DNA of 64,000 nucleotides from Natronobiforma cellulositropha (GTDB lineage: Archaea > Halobacteriota > Halobacteria > Halobacteriales > Natrialbaceae), in contig NZ_JANZXN010000009.1 in NCBI RefSeq assembly GCF_025629245.1, forward strand, positions 1 to 64,000. The letters run 5' to 3'. The notes below the pieces were generated by a model that did not search any database, was not told the DNA's origin, and was given only the letters and a program-made list of their open reading frames with translations. Of the stretch, positions 7,190 through 16,260 are shown piece by piece. A program made the position numbers and the translations under genes. The number at the start of each line of letters is the position of its first letter. The first letter of the stretch is position 1.

Positions 7190-10100
7190 TCACTCGAGTC
7201 CGACGTCGTCGGCCCGCAGGTGGAGCGTCGCCGAGTCGCCCAGGTGGTGGCGCTGCCAGCCGAGCACGCGCTCCTCGCCCGACTCGAGCCGGACGGTCAC
7301 CTCGTACTCGAGTACCCGCTCGTCGGGCGAGAGGTAGTAGGTCACCGGCAGGCGGAAGTAGGCGACGCCCGTCACGCCAGCGAACCGTCCGTCCTCGGGG
7401 ACGAGCTCGAGACGGCGCGTCTCACCGACGCCCGGGAACCGGACCTGGAGCTCGAGTCCAGCAACCGCCTCGGCCGCCGCGCCGAGCTGGGCGGTCACCG
7501 TCAACGGCACCTCGAGTCGGTCGACGTCGATCCGGCGCTCTTCGAACGCGCCGTCGGGGTCCTCGTCGATGCGAAACGCCGGTGCCGCTCGCGTCTCCCC
7601 GGCCGCGAGGACGTCGTCGATCCGTGTCTCGCCACCGGCCTCGAGTTCGAGTGGCTCGTCGAACGTGTGGGTCGTCGGTTCGGTGTGGTCCTCGGCGAAG
7701 AGCAACAGCTTCTCGACGAAGACGGGGCGGTCACAGCGACTCTCGAGGGTGACACGTCCGGTGTCCGGATCGGCCCTCGCGTCGAGGACGTCGCCCGCCG
7801 TCTGCGCTAAGTCGAGGGTGACGGCCGACCCTGCGCTCGTCGCGTCGCCGAACGCCCACTCGACCGACCCGCTCAGGTTCGACCCGCGCTGGCGAAGCCG
7901 GTCGAACGCGAGCGTCGCCTGGGCGGTGTCCCGGAAGTTCGCCGTCAGCCTGAGTCCGCCCCCGACCGGTGTCGGCGTCCCCTCGACCTCGAGACCGCTC
8001 GTCCACTCGAACGCCTCGAGCGCACCGAACAGATCCGTCGGCCACTGGAGTATCGGTGCGTTCGGGACGCCGTCGACTTCGCGGGTGTGGCCGTAGAGGT
8101 GCTTGTAGATCGCTGCCCGGTCGTACGGCGAGAGCGCGGGGACGAGCGCGACGTCGAGCTGGACGAGCGTCAGGCGGTCGTCGCTCGGTGAGGCCTTTCC
8201 GGCGACGTAGACACTCGGTGCGCCGGTCTCCGGATCCCTCCCGATGACGTACCGGTTGGGAACGACGAGGAACGTATCGCGCTCGCTCAGCGAGCGGAAG
8301 ACGCTCACCGGGGCTGGAACCGAGCCGTCTCGCAGGCGTTCGTAGTGTTGTCGGTCCGGGAGTGGTTCCTCCCACGGCGGGCCACAGCCGACCGTCACCG
8401 TCTCGCCGCTGTCGGTGACCGCTGCGTAGGCGTGACGGTTGTCCTCACAGGGGTAGCCCACCGGCACCGGCTCCTCGAGTGTCACCGTCCGCAGGTCGTA
8501 GCGGGGCGCACCCCTCTCGACGGCGACGTACCCCACGGTCTCGTCGGTGAGCGCCGCTCCTCGCTCGCTTCGTTGCAGTCTGGTTCGGAACCGATCCGTC
8601 CCGACCGACCGCTGGCGCGTCACCACGTCCGGGCCGTTGTCCGCCGTCTGGCGCTGGCTGATGACGACCGGTTCGTCGTCGAACCCGCTTCGCAACGCCG
8701 TCGACGCCCACTCGCCGTCGGTCTCGACGGTTCCCGCGTCGATCACGGTTCCATCGAGGAGTTCGTAGCCACCGGTCCGGAGGACTGCGAACCCGACGCG
8801 CGTCGGCTCGGCTCCGTCCCAGGGCTCGAGTGCGTACTCGAACCCGCTGGCACTGACGTTTCGAAGCCCGACCGCGACGTGCCCGTCGCCAGCCGCCTGC
8901 GCCAGCACGACCGGATCGTCGACCTCGCCTGCGAGTTCGACCGCGCTCCAGGCGGCTGTCGACGGCGAGCGCTCGAGTACCGCCTCGCCGACAGCTTCGC
9001 CCTCGGCGTCGAGGACCGGTCCCTCCGGCAGGACGACGACGCCGACCGTTTCGGGTTCGACCGACGGCTCGGGGTCGCTCGAGTCGCGCTCGCGGTGGTC
9101 ACGGACGACGACGTCCCGACTCCGCCGGTTGCGAGCCCGGGCGCTCCGACTGTCTCTCTCGTCGCTCGAGTCGCGATCGGTGGCGTCCCGGCCCCGCCGT
9201 GACGGGACACGCTCTCGAGGCCGGTCCCCGTCGTCCCTGCTTCGGTCGGTGGTGTCCCGGCCCCGCCGTGACGGGACACGCTCTCGAGGCCGGTCCTCGT
9301 CATCCCTGCTGCGGTCGGTGGCGTCCCGCCCTCGCCGTGACGGGACGCGCGTTCGAGACCGCTCTCGACGCTCGCTCGAGTCGCGATCGCGGTGGTCACG
9401 GACGACGGCGTCTCGCCTCCGCCGGTCGTGACTGCGAACCCTCCGGCTGTCTCTCTCGTCGCTCGAGTCGCGGTCGGTGGCGTCCCGGCCCCGTCGTGCG
9501 GGGACACGCTCCCGAGGCCGGTCCCCGTCGCCACCCGTCGGACGCTCGAGACCGACCTCGACGCCCGTCGTCTCGACGGACCCGACCGTCACGCCGACGG
9601 CGCCCCGGGTCTCGTCGGTCTGGGCTGCCCCCAACACGACGGGTGGCGCTTCGAAGTACCGTCCCTGGCCCGCGGGTGGCTCGAAGCCGACGCTCGTTCC
9701 GTCGTCGACGTCATCCAGCCGTCTCGAGACGACGGGCTGGCTCCAGACGAGGTCCGCGTCGGACCCGTCGTTGGCGTCGACACCGGCGGTGTCCTCCCAG
9801 GCGTCGACGCCGACGGCGAACACGAGAGCCGGTCTCGCCTGCCCGTCTCTCTCGGGATCCTCGCGGGCGATCAGCTGATACGCCTGTTTGAGGCGCTCGC
9901 CGGTGAGTTCGAACGTCACCACACCATCCTCGAGCGCCACCGACTCGTGTTCGACCCACTCGCGCTCGCCGGTCTGTGCGTCGACCTCCGGAATCCGCAG
10001 CGTCGTCTCGGTGATCCGTGTCGGGGCTGCCTCGAGCCTCCCGTCGTCGGTCCGCTCGGCGACGGCCGGTGGCGTTCGGGACTCGAACGCGTAGCGGAGC

Positions 10101-10450
10101 GTCGCCCCCCACACCGGCTCACCCGACTGGTGGCCCACCACCTCACACAGCATGAGCGGCTCCTCGGGCACCGAGCCGACGTACTCGGGGACGTACCACG
10201 ACCGGTCCGACCGGTGACGGTCCGCGAGAACCGCCCCGAACTCGAGGGGCGTTCCCGCCTGGACGACCGGCAATCCGGACGGGAGGTGCTCGTAGAGGCG
10301 CCCCTCGGCGTCGCTGGTTCGCTGGCGTTCCTCGGCGTCGGCGGTCGCCGGTTCGAAGATCGGTTCTCCGAGCGCGCGAGTGAGTAGCTGGGTTCCCGCG
10401 CTCCGAACCGTCTTCCAGTCGATCGGAAACGCCGTCGGTGTCTCCCCCAT
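7190..10450 (-). CDS. Large multidomain protein of unknown function with Arg/Asp-rich repeat region
   Basis: About 1086 aa; the ATG at 10450 lies one base past the upstream stop, implying translational coupling. The N-terminal ~300 residues are mixed alpha/beta. A basic low-complexity region at about 300-455 is built from RVPSRRGRDATDRSRDD-type repeats. Three stretches of the form (D/P)PVV(L/I)xxA/Q with beta-rich flanks (near 290, 490 and 570) resemble H-type-lectin-like sugar-binding repeats. The C-terminal half has YKHLYGH, a Trp/Phe-containing module, and two beta-sandwich-like segments at the end. No signal peptide or membrane span. I do not recognise the family. Gene order with a peptidoglycan amidase suggests a structural or targeting partner. 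Confidence 0.7.
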   Translation of the reverse strand: MGETPTAFPIDWKTVRSAGTQLLTRALGEPIFEPATADAEERQRTSDAEGRLYEHLPSGLPVVQAGTPLEFGAVLADRHRSDRSWYVPEYVGSVPEEPLMLCEVVGHQSGEPVWGATLRYAFESRTPPAVAERTDDGRLEAAPTRITETTLRIPEVDAQTGEREWVEHESVALEDGVVTFELTGERLKQAYQLIAREDPERDGQARPALVFAVGVDAWEDTAGVDANDGSDADLVWSQPVVSRRLDDVDDGTSVGFEPPAGQGRYFEAPPVVLGAAQTDETRGAVGVTVGSVETTGVEVGLERPTGGDGDRPRERVPARRGRDATDRDSSDERDSRRVRSHDRRRRDAVVRDHRDRDSSERRERSRTRVPSRRGRDATDRSRDDEDRPRERVPSRRGRDTTDRSRDDGDRPRERVPSRRGRDATDRDSSDERDSRSARARNRRSRDVVVRDHRERDSSDPEPSVEPETVGVVVLPEGPVLDAEGEAVGEAVLERSPSTAAWSAVELAGEVDDPVVLAQAAGDGHVAVGLRNVSASGFEYALEPWDGAEPTRVGFAVLRTGGYELLDGTVIDAGTVETDGEWASTALRSGFDDEPVVISQRQTADNGPDVVTRQRSVGTDRFRTRLQRSERGAALTDETVGYVAVERGAPRYDLRTVTLEEPVPVGYPCEDNRHAYAAVTDSGETVTVGCGPPWEEPLPDRQHYERLRDGSVPAPVSVFRSLSERDTFLVVPNRYVIGRDPETGAPSVYVAGKASPSDDRLTLVQLDVALVPALSPYDRAAIYKHLYGHTREVDGVPNAPILQWPTDLFGALEAFEWTSGLEVEGTPTPVGGGLRLTANFRDTAQATLAFDRLRQRGSNLSGSVEWAFGDATSAGSAVTLDLAQTAGDVLDARADPDTGRVTLESRCDRPVFVEKLLLFAEDHTEPTTHTFDEPLELEAGGETRIDDVLAAGETRAAPAFRIDEDPDGAFEERRIDVDRLEVPLTVTAQLGAAAEAVAGLELQVRFPGVGETRRLELVPEDGRFAGVTGVAYFRLPVTYYLSPDERVLEYEVTVRLESGEERVLGWQRHHLGDSATLHLRADDVGLE
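9130..9545. repeat. Tandem 69-bp and dispersed repeats inside the 1086-aa protein gene
   Basis: A 69-bp unit (23 aa, core RVPSRRGRD[AT]TDR) starts near 9179, 9248 and 9317, and a further copy of the core lies near 9476. A second motif encoding DSSDERDS recurs about 300 bp apart (9151 and 9451). The unit length is a multiple of three, so copy-number change keeps the frame. The product alternates Arg and Asp/Ser, a zwitterionic disordered segment unusual in the otherwise acidic proteome. Confidence 0.8.
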
Positions 10451-10451
10451 T

Positions 10452-12413
10452 TCAGTCACCCTGGAGGTACTCCCGGAGGTCCTCACGGAGCTCCTCGGGC
10501 GCGGGTGGCACGTCGGCGATCAGCGGGCCGTTGCCCTCGACGGTCCGCCAGTCGGACTCCCACCGGAGTTCCTCGAGTCCGAACATCGGCGGCCTGACGA
10601 CCGCCTCGACCTTGTACTCGTAGCTCCCGGGGTGCTCCTCGGGTGGGTACCAGACGTCCCAGTAGGCCGGTCCGGGCTCGTCCGCGCTGAACTGGATGCG
10701 TTTGTCCGGTACGTCGGGTGCACGAAGCGTCAGGACGACCGCCACCTGCTCGCTGCCCAGCGGCATGTCGGGTTCGATCGGACCGACCGCGAGGTGGCCC
10801 GCGCTGTCGGCACGGATCTCGAGGGTGTGGTCTTCGGTCGTGTAGGCCCGCTCGAGTGTGTCGACCAGCACGTACGCGCCGGCCTCGTCGAAGGCGATCC
10901 GCTCCTGGACGTGGATCTCGTTCGGGTTCTCGACGGCGTCGGTGTGGTCCTGTTTGATGAACTCCCAGACGAACAGCCGGTGGGGTGTGTCGGCCACCCA
11001 GAGCGTGTCGGTGTTCTCCTCGGAGAGGTCGGGATCGGTCGGATCGTCGCGGTAGCGTGCCTGGCCTCTGAACTGGACGTCACCCTCGCTGGTCGGGTAG
11101 CCGACGTCACAGGAGACGTGGTGGATCGGATCGCCCGCTCGCTCGCCGTCACCCCAGTTGGCGTTCACCGTGGCGATCACGTACACCTTCTGCCAGCCCT
11201 CGTCGAGGTAGACCCGGCTGAAGTAGCGATCCCAGGCGTCTTCGTCCGTCTGTAGCTGATCGAACAGGCCGTCCATCGTCGTCGAAATCGTCTCGTACCG
11301 GTTCGTCCGGCCGGTGATCCGCTTGCTGTACTCGAGTGAGAGGCCGTGTTCCTGCTGGACGTCTTTGAGTTCGGCGTCCCCGCTCCAGCGCCACCAGGGC
11401 GAACTGGCCTCTGCAGCCTCGACGTCGGGCGCTTCCTGGCTCAGTATCGTCTCGCTCGCCCGCTCGAGGAAGGTGTCTGCGATCTCGTTGGCGGCCGACT
11501 CCCAGCGCTCGAGGTCACCCTCTTCGACGAACTCCTCGTTGTAGTCGATCTCGACCTCGAGGACGCCCTCTCTGACCATCGATTCGACCTCCTTGTTCAG
11601 TTCGCCGCGGAGCCAGAAGATGCCGCCCTCGGCGGCGGCCGAGAAGTGTTCGAAGATGGCCTCCCACTCGCCACGGACCGTGATCGACACCTCGGGTGCG
11701 TTGACGTTGTAGGTGATGTCGTTCTCGACGGTGATGTTGCTCTCGCCGCTCTCTGCGGCCCCGCGGATGAGCAGCGTCGGGAAGTTCCCGAGGAGCACCG
11801 AGAAGGCGTTCGTCGAGGTCGGGTTGATCGGTCCCTTTCCCTCGCCCTCGACGTGCCAGCCCCACGGCGGAATGTCGACGTCGTCGAGTTCGTCCTCGCC
11901 CGCAAGCCGTTTCTCGGCGTCACGGACGCTGACCGGATGGAGCCTGGTCTCCGAGTCGACGATCGGTACGTTGTCGAACGCCGGTTCGGGCAGGCTGTTG
12001 TTCCACCCCAACAGCGGGTGGCCCTCGTAGCGGTCCTCGAGCAGCGCCTTGAGTTCGTCTTTCGACGCCTCCATCACGGGTTCGGGCACGCCCATCGTCG
12101 TCGTGAACGTCAGGTAGCCGCCGCTGACCTCGGCGTGGCCCGGCGCACCCACGTTGACGTCCGGATCGAGCACGCCAGCGAAGTCCTGTAAGTGAAACTG
12201 ATAGTGTGGCGAGTCGTGTTCGGTCGCGAGACGGATCTCCTGTGGCAAGTAGTAGAACCGCATCGGCTCTCCGGCCTCTCGCAACGCCCGATTGTTCTTA
12301 TCGGGCAGCCACCGTAGCGAGTAGTCGTAGCCCTGTTCGTCCGCGGTCGTCGTCACCAGATCGCCACCGAACCAGATCGGTCCGTCCGGAATGATGTCGC
12401 TCTCTATGGACAT
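10452..12413 (-). CDS. 653-aa protein of unknown function, first gene of the amidase operon
   Basis: The N-terminus has MRFYYLPQEIRLATE and GGYLTFTTTM, a beta-rich start. A middle region (~200-340) is Glu-rich and helical (ASETILSQEAPDVEAAEA). The C-terminal ~200 residues look like a beta-sandwich (WDVWYPPEEHPGSYEYKVEAVV). A similar pattern occurs in the downstream 1086-aa protein (FLVVPNRYVIGRD and a YEYEV-type C-terminal segment), so the two may share modules. No signal peptide, membrane span or catalytic motif seen. I cannot assign a family. The one-base gap to the next gene argues for stoichiometric co-production. Confidence 0.7.
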   Translation of the reverse strand: MSIESDIIPDGPIWFGGDLVTTTADEQGYDYSLRWLPDKNNRALREAGEPMRFYYLPQEIRLATEHDSPHYQFHLQDFAGVLDPDVNVGAPGHAEVSGGYLTFTTTMGVPEPVMEASKDELKALLEDRYEGHPLLGWNNSLPEPAFDNVPIVDSETRLHPVSVRDAEKRLAGEDELDDVDIPPWGWHVEGEGKGPINPTSTNAFSVLLGNFPTLLIRGAAESGESNITVENDITYNVNAPEVSITVRGEWEAIFEHFSAAAEGGIFWLRGELNKEVESMVREGVLEVEIDYNEEFVEEGDLERWESAANEIADTFLERASETILSQEAPDVEAAEASSPWWRWSGDAELKDVQQEHGLSLEYSKRITGRTNRYETISTTMDGLFDQLQTDEDAWDRYFSRVYLDEGWQKVYVIATVNANWGDGERAGDPIHHVSCDVGYPTSEGDVQFRGQARYRDDPTDPDLSEENTDTLWVADTPHRLFVWEFIKQDHTDAVENPNEIHVQERIAFDEAGAYVLVDTLERAYTTEDHTLEIRADSAGHLAVGPIEPDMPLGSEQVAVVLTLRAPDVPDKRIQFSADEPGPAYWDVWYPPEEHPGSYEYKVEAVVRPPMFGLEELRWESDWRTVEGNGPLIADVPPAPEELREDLREYLQGD

Positions 12414-12547
12414 GGCCCTGACCCGAGTTCTTCCACCACAAGAGGGGAGCTAAAGCTTTTCGGCGGTGCGAGAGATTATCTACCATACTCACCAGTCCTG
12501 TCATCGGCTCACCCGAGACGTGCCGCCGAGACCGACACCGAGCGCGC

Positions 12548-13846
12548 TCACTCGAGACCGTCGACGGTCGGCCGGGTCGCCTCGCCGGGGAAGCCCTCGA
12601 CCGGCACCTGCACCTGCTCGCCACTCTCCATGTCCTTCAGCGTCACCTCGTCGTTCTCGAGGTCCTGCTCGCCGACGATCACCGTCGTCTCGGCGTTGAT
12701 CGAGTCGGCGTAGTTCAGTTGCGCGCCGAACGAGCGCCCGGCGACGTCGGTCTCGACGACGTTCCCGTGCGCGCGGAGGTCGCGGGCGATGCGCGCGGCG
12801 ACCGGCCGGGTATCGCCGACCTGGAGGACGTAGTAGTCGGTCGTGATCGCTTCCTCGGGCCAGACGCCCGCGCGCTGCAGCAGCAACGACAGCGTCGCGT
12901 GGCCGGGGGCGACGCCGACCGCAGGCGTCGGCTGACCGCCGAAGCGTTCGATCAGGTCGTCGTAGCGTCCGCCGCCGAAGATCGATCGCGAGACCTCGCC
13001 CGTCGAGTCGAAACACTCGAAGACGACGCCCGTGTAGTAATCCAGCCCGCGCGCCGTCTCGAGCGAGATCGTACAGTACTCACGCGCCCCGAAGTCCTCG
13101 GCCGCCGCGAGCACCGCCTGGAGGTTCTCGACCGACGCGGTGACGGTCTCGCTGTCTGCGACCTCGACGACCTCCTCGAGATCACCGCCCGCGACGAGGT
13201 CGGCGAACTCCGCGGCGTCGCCCGCCGTGAGTCCGGCGTCGGCCAGCAGGCCGTGGTACTCGGCCTGCTCGAGTTTGTCCGACTTGTCGACGGCGCGGAT
13301 CGCCGCCGCGGTGTCGACGCGCTCGTCGTAGCTCTCGAGCAGGCCACCCAGAATGTCCCGGTGGGAGATCCGGAACTCGAAGTGCTCGCCGGTGAGTCCG
13401 AGTTCGGTGAGCGCGTCGGCCGCCCACGCCAGCACCTCGGCGTCGGCCTCGGGCTCGCTCGAGCCGAAGATGTCGAGGTTCGTCTGGTAGAACTCGCGCT
13501 GGCGGCCCTGCTGGACCTGCTCGTAGCGCCAGAACGGCCGCGTCGAGAACCACTTGATCGGCTTCGAGAGCGCCTGCTGTTTCGCGACGACCATCCGTGC
13601 GACCGTCGGCGTCAGCTCCGGCGTCAGCGTGACGTGACGCCCGCCCTGGTCTTCGAACGCGTAGAGTTCCTCGACGATGTCGTCACCGCTCTTCTCGGTC
13701 CACATCGCCGCCCGTTCGAGTGCGGGCGTCCCGATTTCGCGAAAGCCGTACCGGCGAGCGACGCGCTCGAGACCGTCGATCGCCTCTCGTCGAGCGGCCA
13801 TCTCGCCGGGGTAGAAGTCACGAAATCCCTTGATTCGGTCGTACAT
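12548..13846 (-). CDS. hisS: Histidyl-tRNA synthetase
   Basis: 432 aa class II synthetase that charges tRNA-His with histidine. MYDRIKGFRDFYPGEM is the usual archaeal start; motif 2 is in RPFWRYEQVQQGRQREFYQ; the histidine-specific ARGLDYYTG and GGRYDDLIERFGG are intact. The C-terminal anticodon-binding domain (QVGDTRPVAARIARDLR, VIVGEQDLENDEVTLKDM) is complete. It stands alone, divergent from a histidine kinase gene. Confidence 0.97.
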   Translation of the reverse strand: MYDRIKGFRDFYPGEMAARREAIDGLERVARRYGFREIGTPALERAAMWTEKSGDDIVEELYAFEDQGGRHVTLTPELTPTVARMVVAKQQALSKPIKWFSTRPFWRYEQVQQGRQREFYQTNLDIFGSSEPEADAEVLAWAADALTELGLTGEHFEFRISHRDILGGLLESYDERVDTAAAIRAVDKSDKLEQAEYHGLLADAGLTAGDAAEFADLVAGGDLEEVVEVADSETVTASVENLQAVLAAAEDFGAREYCTISLETARGLDYYTGVVFECFDSTGEVSRSIFGGGRYDDLIERFGGQPTPAVGVAPGHATLSLLLQRAGVWPEEAITTDYYVLQVGDTRPVAARIARDLRAHGNVVETDVAGRSFGAQLNYADSINAETTVIVGEQDLENDEVTLKDMESGEQVQVPVEGFPGEATRPTVDGLE

Positions 13847-13983
13847 GGCCGTCCGTTCGGCTACCGCCCACTTCTAAGCTTCCGTTCGCGGACGTTTCCT
13901 CCCGATCCGTACAGATTGATTACTCTCATAACCGACGGATATTCTCCCGTAGTTTCATACTCTCCGCCGGTGACGACGACCAC

Positions 13984-15030
13984 ATGCAACACACCGCCGA
14001 CACGGACGACTGGCTGTGGACGCTCGGTGAGCAACTGCCAGTCTCGCCGCTGTCCGCACTCGGCGTCGTCCTCGCCGCGGTCATCGGTCTCCGTGTCGCC
14101 GCCCAGAACGTGGCGACGCAGGCGCTCTTAGAGGGTGTCTTCCCGCTGCTGGCCGCGGCGACGGTCGTCCTCGTCGACCGGTGGCTCCTCACCCAGGACG
14201 TCACCGCGCGCGACCGCCTCTCCGTCTTCGCCTACGGTCTCGGGGGGTTTCTCGCAGCCTCGCTCGTGACCGGTCTCCACCTCCACGTGCTGACCCTCCA
14301 CGGCACGTCGGTCGTCGAACCGCTCTACCTCACCCTGCTGAGCGGCACCGTCGGCGTCGCCGCGGGCTCGATCGCCGGTCTCTACGAGGTCCGCCAGCGC
14401 GCCGCCGTCCGCGAGGCCCGCCGCCAGAACGCCCGTCTCGAGGAGTTCGCCTCCGTCGTCAGCCACGACCTCAGAAACCCGCTCAACGTCGCCCAGGGCC
14501 GTCTCGAGGAGACCTACCGTACCGGCAACCCCGACCACCTCCGCGAGGTCGCCGCTGCGCTCGAGCGTATGAACGTCCTGATCGACGAGACGCTCTCGAT
14601 CGCTCGCGGCGGCCGCTACGTCGACGACCCCGAGGAGGTGCAACTCGTCGCGCTCGTGAGCGACGCCTGGGCGACCGTCGACACCGGCGAGGCGACCCTC
14701 GAGACCGACGGCACTCGCACGCTCTCGGTCGACCGGTCCCGGGCGCGACAGCTCTTCGAGAACCTGTTTCGAAACGCGGTCGACCACGGTCCCGACGACG
14801 TCTGCGTCCGCGTCGGTACGACGCAGACGGGCTTCTTCGTCGAGGACGACGGACCCGGTATTCCCGCGGTGAAACGCACCCGGGTACTCGAGCGCGGCTT
14901 CTCGACGGCGGCCGACGGCTCAGGATTAGGTCTCTCGATCGTTCGCGCCATCGCCGATGCGCACAACTGGTCGGTGTCGGTCACCGAGAGCGAGAGCGGC
15001 GGTGCGCGCTTCGAGTTCACCAGACGCTGA
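13984..15030 (+). CDS. Membrane-bound sensor histidine kinase
   Basis: 348 aa. Four hydrophobic segments (about 22-42, 51-69, 81-104, 113-134) form the sensor/membrane part. A short coiled coil (REARRQNARLEEFA) leads to HisKA with phospho-acceptor His161 in VVSHDLRNPLN. The HATPase_c domain has the N box (NLFRNAVDHG), G1 box (DDGPGIP) and G2 box (GSGLGLSIV). There is no periplasmic sensor domain or PAS, so the membrane segments may sense the signal. No response regulator is adjacent; the partner is unknown. Confidence 0.92.
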   Translation: MQHTADTDDWLWTLGEQLPVSPLSALGVVLAAVIGLRVAAQNVATQALLEGVFPLLAAATVVLVDRWLLTQDVTARDRLSVFAYGLGGFLAASLVTGLHLHVLTLHGTSVVEPLYLTLLSGTVGVAAGSIAGLYEVRQRAAVREARRQNARLEEFASVVSHDLRNPLNVAQGRLEETYRTGNPDHLREVAAALERMNVLIDETLSIARGGRYVDDPEEVQLVALVSDAWATVDTGEATLETDGTRTLSVDRSRARQLFENLFRNAVDHGPDDVCVRVGTTQTGFFVEDDGPGIPAVKRTRVLERGFSTAADGSGLGLSIVRAIADAHNWSVSVTESESGGARFEFTRR

Positions 15031-15041
15031 CCCACGGCCGA

Positions 15042-15632
15042 TCACCGGAGTCCGGTGACGTGCGTCTGCTCGTGCGCCGGAAAGTAGGTTTCCACCGCGT
15101 CGGCTCCCTCCTCCTGGGCGATCAGGTGGCGTAACTCCGCCTCGTAGTCTGCGCGCGTAATCTCCTCGCTCGGGCCGACGGTGACCTCGAGTCGGTCGGC
15201 GACGAGGCGGTCGACGGCGTTGCGGCCGAACCCCGATAGCGGTGCGATGTAGTCGACGTCGTGGCGGTCTTCGAGGCTCTGGGCCTGTGCCCTCGAGACC
15301 GTCGGCACCCGGTCGTCGCGGCGGGTGCCGTCGGCGACCGCGTCGAAGCCAGCCTCCGCGAGCGTCTCGAGGGCGTGGCCGTGGACGAACTGAATCGCGT
15401 TCCGGGGGTAGCCGTCCTCGCGGATGCGCTCGACGGCCTCCTCGGCGACCGCCCGCTCTACGTCGACGCGCTCGAAGGCGAACCCTGCGGCTTCGGCGGT
15501 GTCGCGGGCGTGTTTCCAGTCGTCGGTGATCCCGAAGTGTGCGGTCGCGAGCGTCACCTCGTAGAAGTCCGCGAGCAGTAACGCCGCGAGCGTCGAGTCC
15601 TTCCCGCCGCTGTAGAGCAGGCCCAGACGCAT
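15042..15632 (-). CDS. PP-loop ATP pyrophosphatase family protein
   Basis: 196 aa from the ATG at 15632. The N-terminus MRLGLLYSGGKDSTLAALLL has the SGGKDS PP-loop that binds ATP for AMP-forming chemistry, as in tRNA-thiolation and diphthamide-ligase enzymes. IQFVHGHALETLAEAGFDAVADGTRRDD and PLSGFGRNAVDRLV are conserved in an archaeal PP-loop group whose substrate is, to my knowledge, not settled. tRNA modification is plausible. Convergent with the histidine kinase gene (11-bp gap). Confidence 0.82.
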   Translation of the reverse strand: MRLGLLYSGGKDSTLAALLLADFYEVTLATAHFGITDDWKHARDTAEAAGFAFERVDVERAVAEEAVERIREDGYPRNAIQFVHGHALETLAEAGFDAVADGTRRDDRVPTVSRAQAQSLEDRHDVDYIAPLSGFGRNAVDRLVADRLEVTVGPSEEITRADYEAELRHLIAQEEGADAVETYFPAHEQTHVTGLR

Positions 15633-15734
15633 CACGGCCTGCCCTCCGTCCGTGAACCGCCTGCGTGGCCCGTCCGTCGGCGCCACCGCTCGAGGGTTCG
15701 GGCGGGTGGCTCTGGCCGCTGTCCCGGACTCACG

Positions 15735-16088
15735 TTAGCGGCGTTTGATGTCGAAGCTCTTCTTCTCGGGCTGGAGCTCGGTCAGCAGCTGTTTCATCTG
15801 TGCGTCGTCGACCCGTCCCTGGAGACGGCCGCTCTGCGCGAGGGCGACGACCTGGTTTTCGACCTGCTCGCCGAAACTCGGCTTGCTCATCTTCACCGTG
15901 TTGAGACGCTTTCTGGCCTCGTCGGTGAGGAACTGGCGCAACAGCGCCTGTTTCTGTGCCTCGGCTTGCTGCTGTGCGGCCTCCTGTGCCGCCGCGTCTC
16001 CCGTCCCTTCACCCTGTTCCGTTCGCTCCTGAAGCTCTTCGAGACGCTTCTGTCGAAGCTCGTCGAGTTCGTCGGGCTGTTCGCTCAT
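15735..16088 (-). CDS. PDCD5-family DNA-binding protein
   Basis: 117 aa, typical length. The N-terminal helix is charged and Gln-rich ([20 protein letters not shown]); the conserved core reads [17 protein letters not shown]...[27 protein letters not shown], followed by a basic tail (KKSFDIKRR). Archaeal homologues of eukaryotic PDCD5/TFAR19 are three-helix proteins annotated as DNA-binding. In archaea the gene commonly follows rps19e, as here. Confidence 0.95.
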   Translation of the reverse strand: MSEQPDELDELRQKRLEELQERTEQGEGTGDAAAQEAAQQQAEAQKQALLRQFLTDEARKRLNTVKMSKPSFGEQVENQVVALAQSGRLQGRVDDAQMKQLLTELQPEKKSFDIKRR

Positions 16089-16182
16089 ATACGCCCGTTC
16101 TGTCGCCCGAGGGAAAATGATTACGGACGAAGGCAGGAGCCGCGTGTTCCGACGACGCGCGCTCTCGAGTGCTCGCTATAGT

Positions 16183-16258
16183 ACCAACTGCAACGATTTA
16201 CACACCGATCGCCGACCCGTCTGGCGATCATGTGTGCACCGACTTGCAGTGGCTCCTA
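16183..16258. mobile_element. Nested-palindrome MITE-like element between rps19e and the PDCD5 gene
   Basis: The ~76-bp stretch is a long interrupted palindrome. The outer arms are ACTGCAA (16187-16193) and TTGCAGT (16244-16250), the middle arms ACACAC / TGTGTG (16200-16205 / 16231-16236), and the inner arms GATCGCC (16207-16213) and GGCGATC (16223-16229), centred near 16218. It begins two bases after the rps19e stop, in the spacer to the next gene. The shape is that of a miniature inverted-repeat element or solo transposon end; it could also act as a terminator or processing hairpin. Confidence 0.55.
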
Positions 16259-16260
16259 GT

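Noticed and set aside
9130-9545. Regular repeats considered as a CRISPR array
   Set aside because: The 69-bp units are coding and in frame, with no unique spacers between identical repeats.
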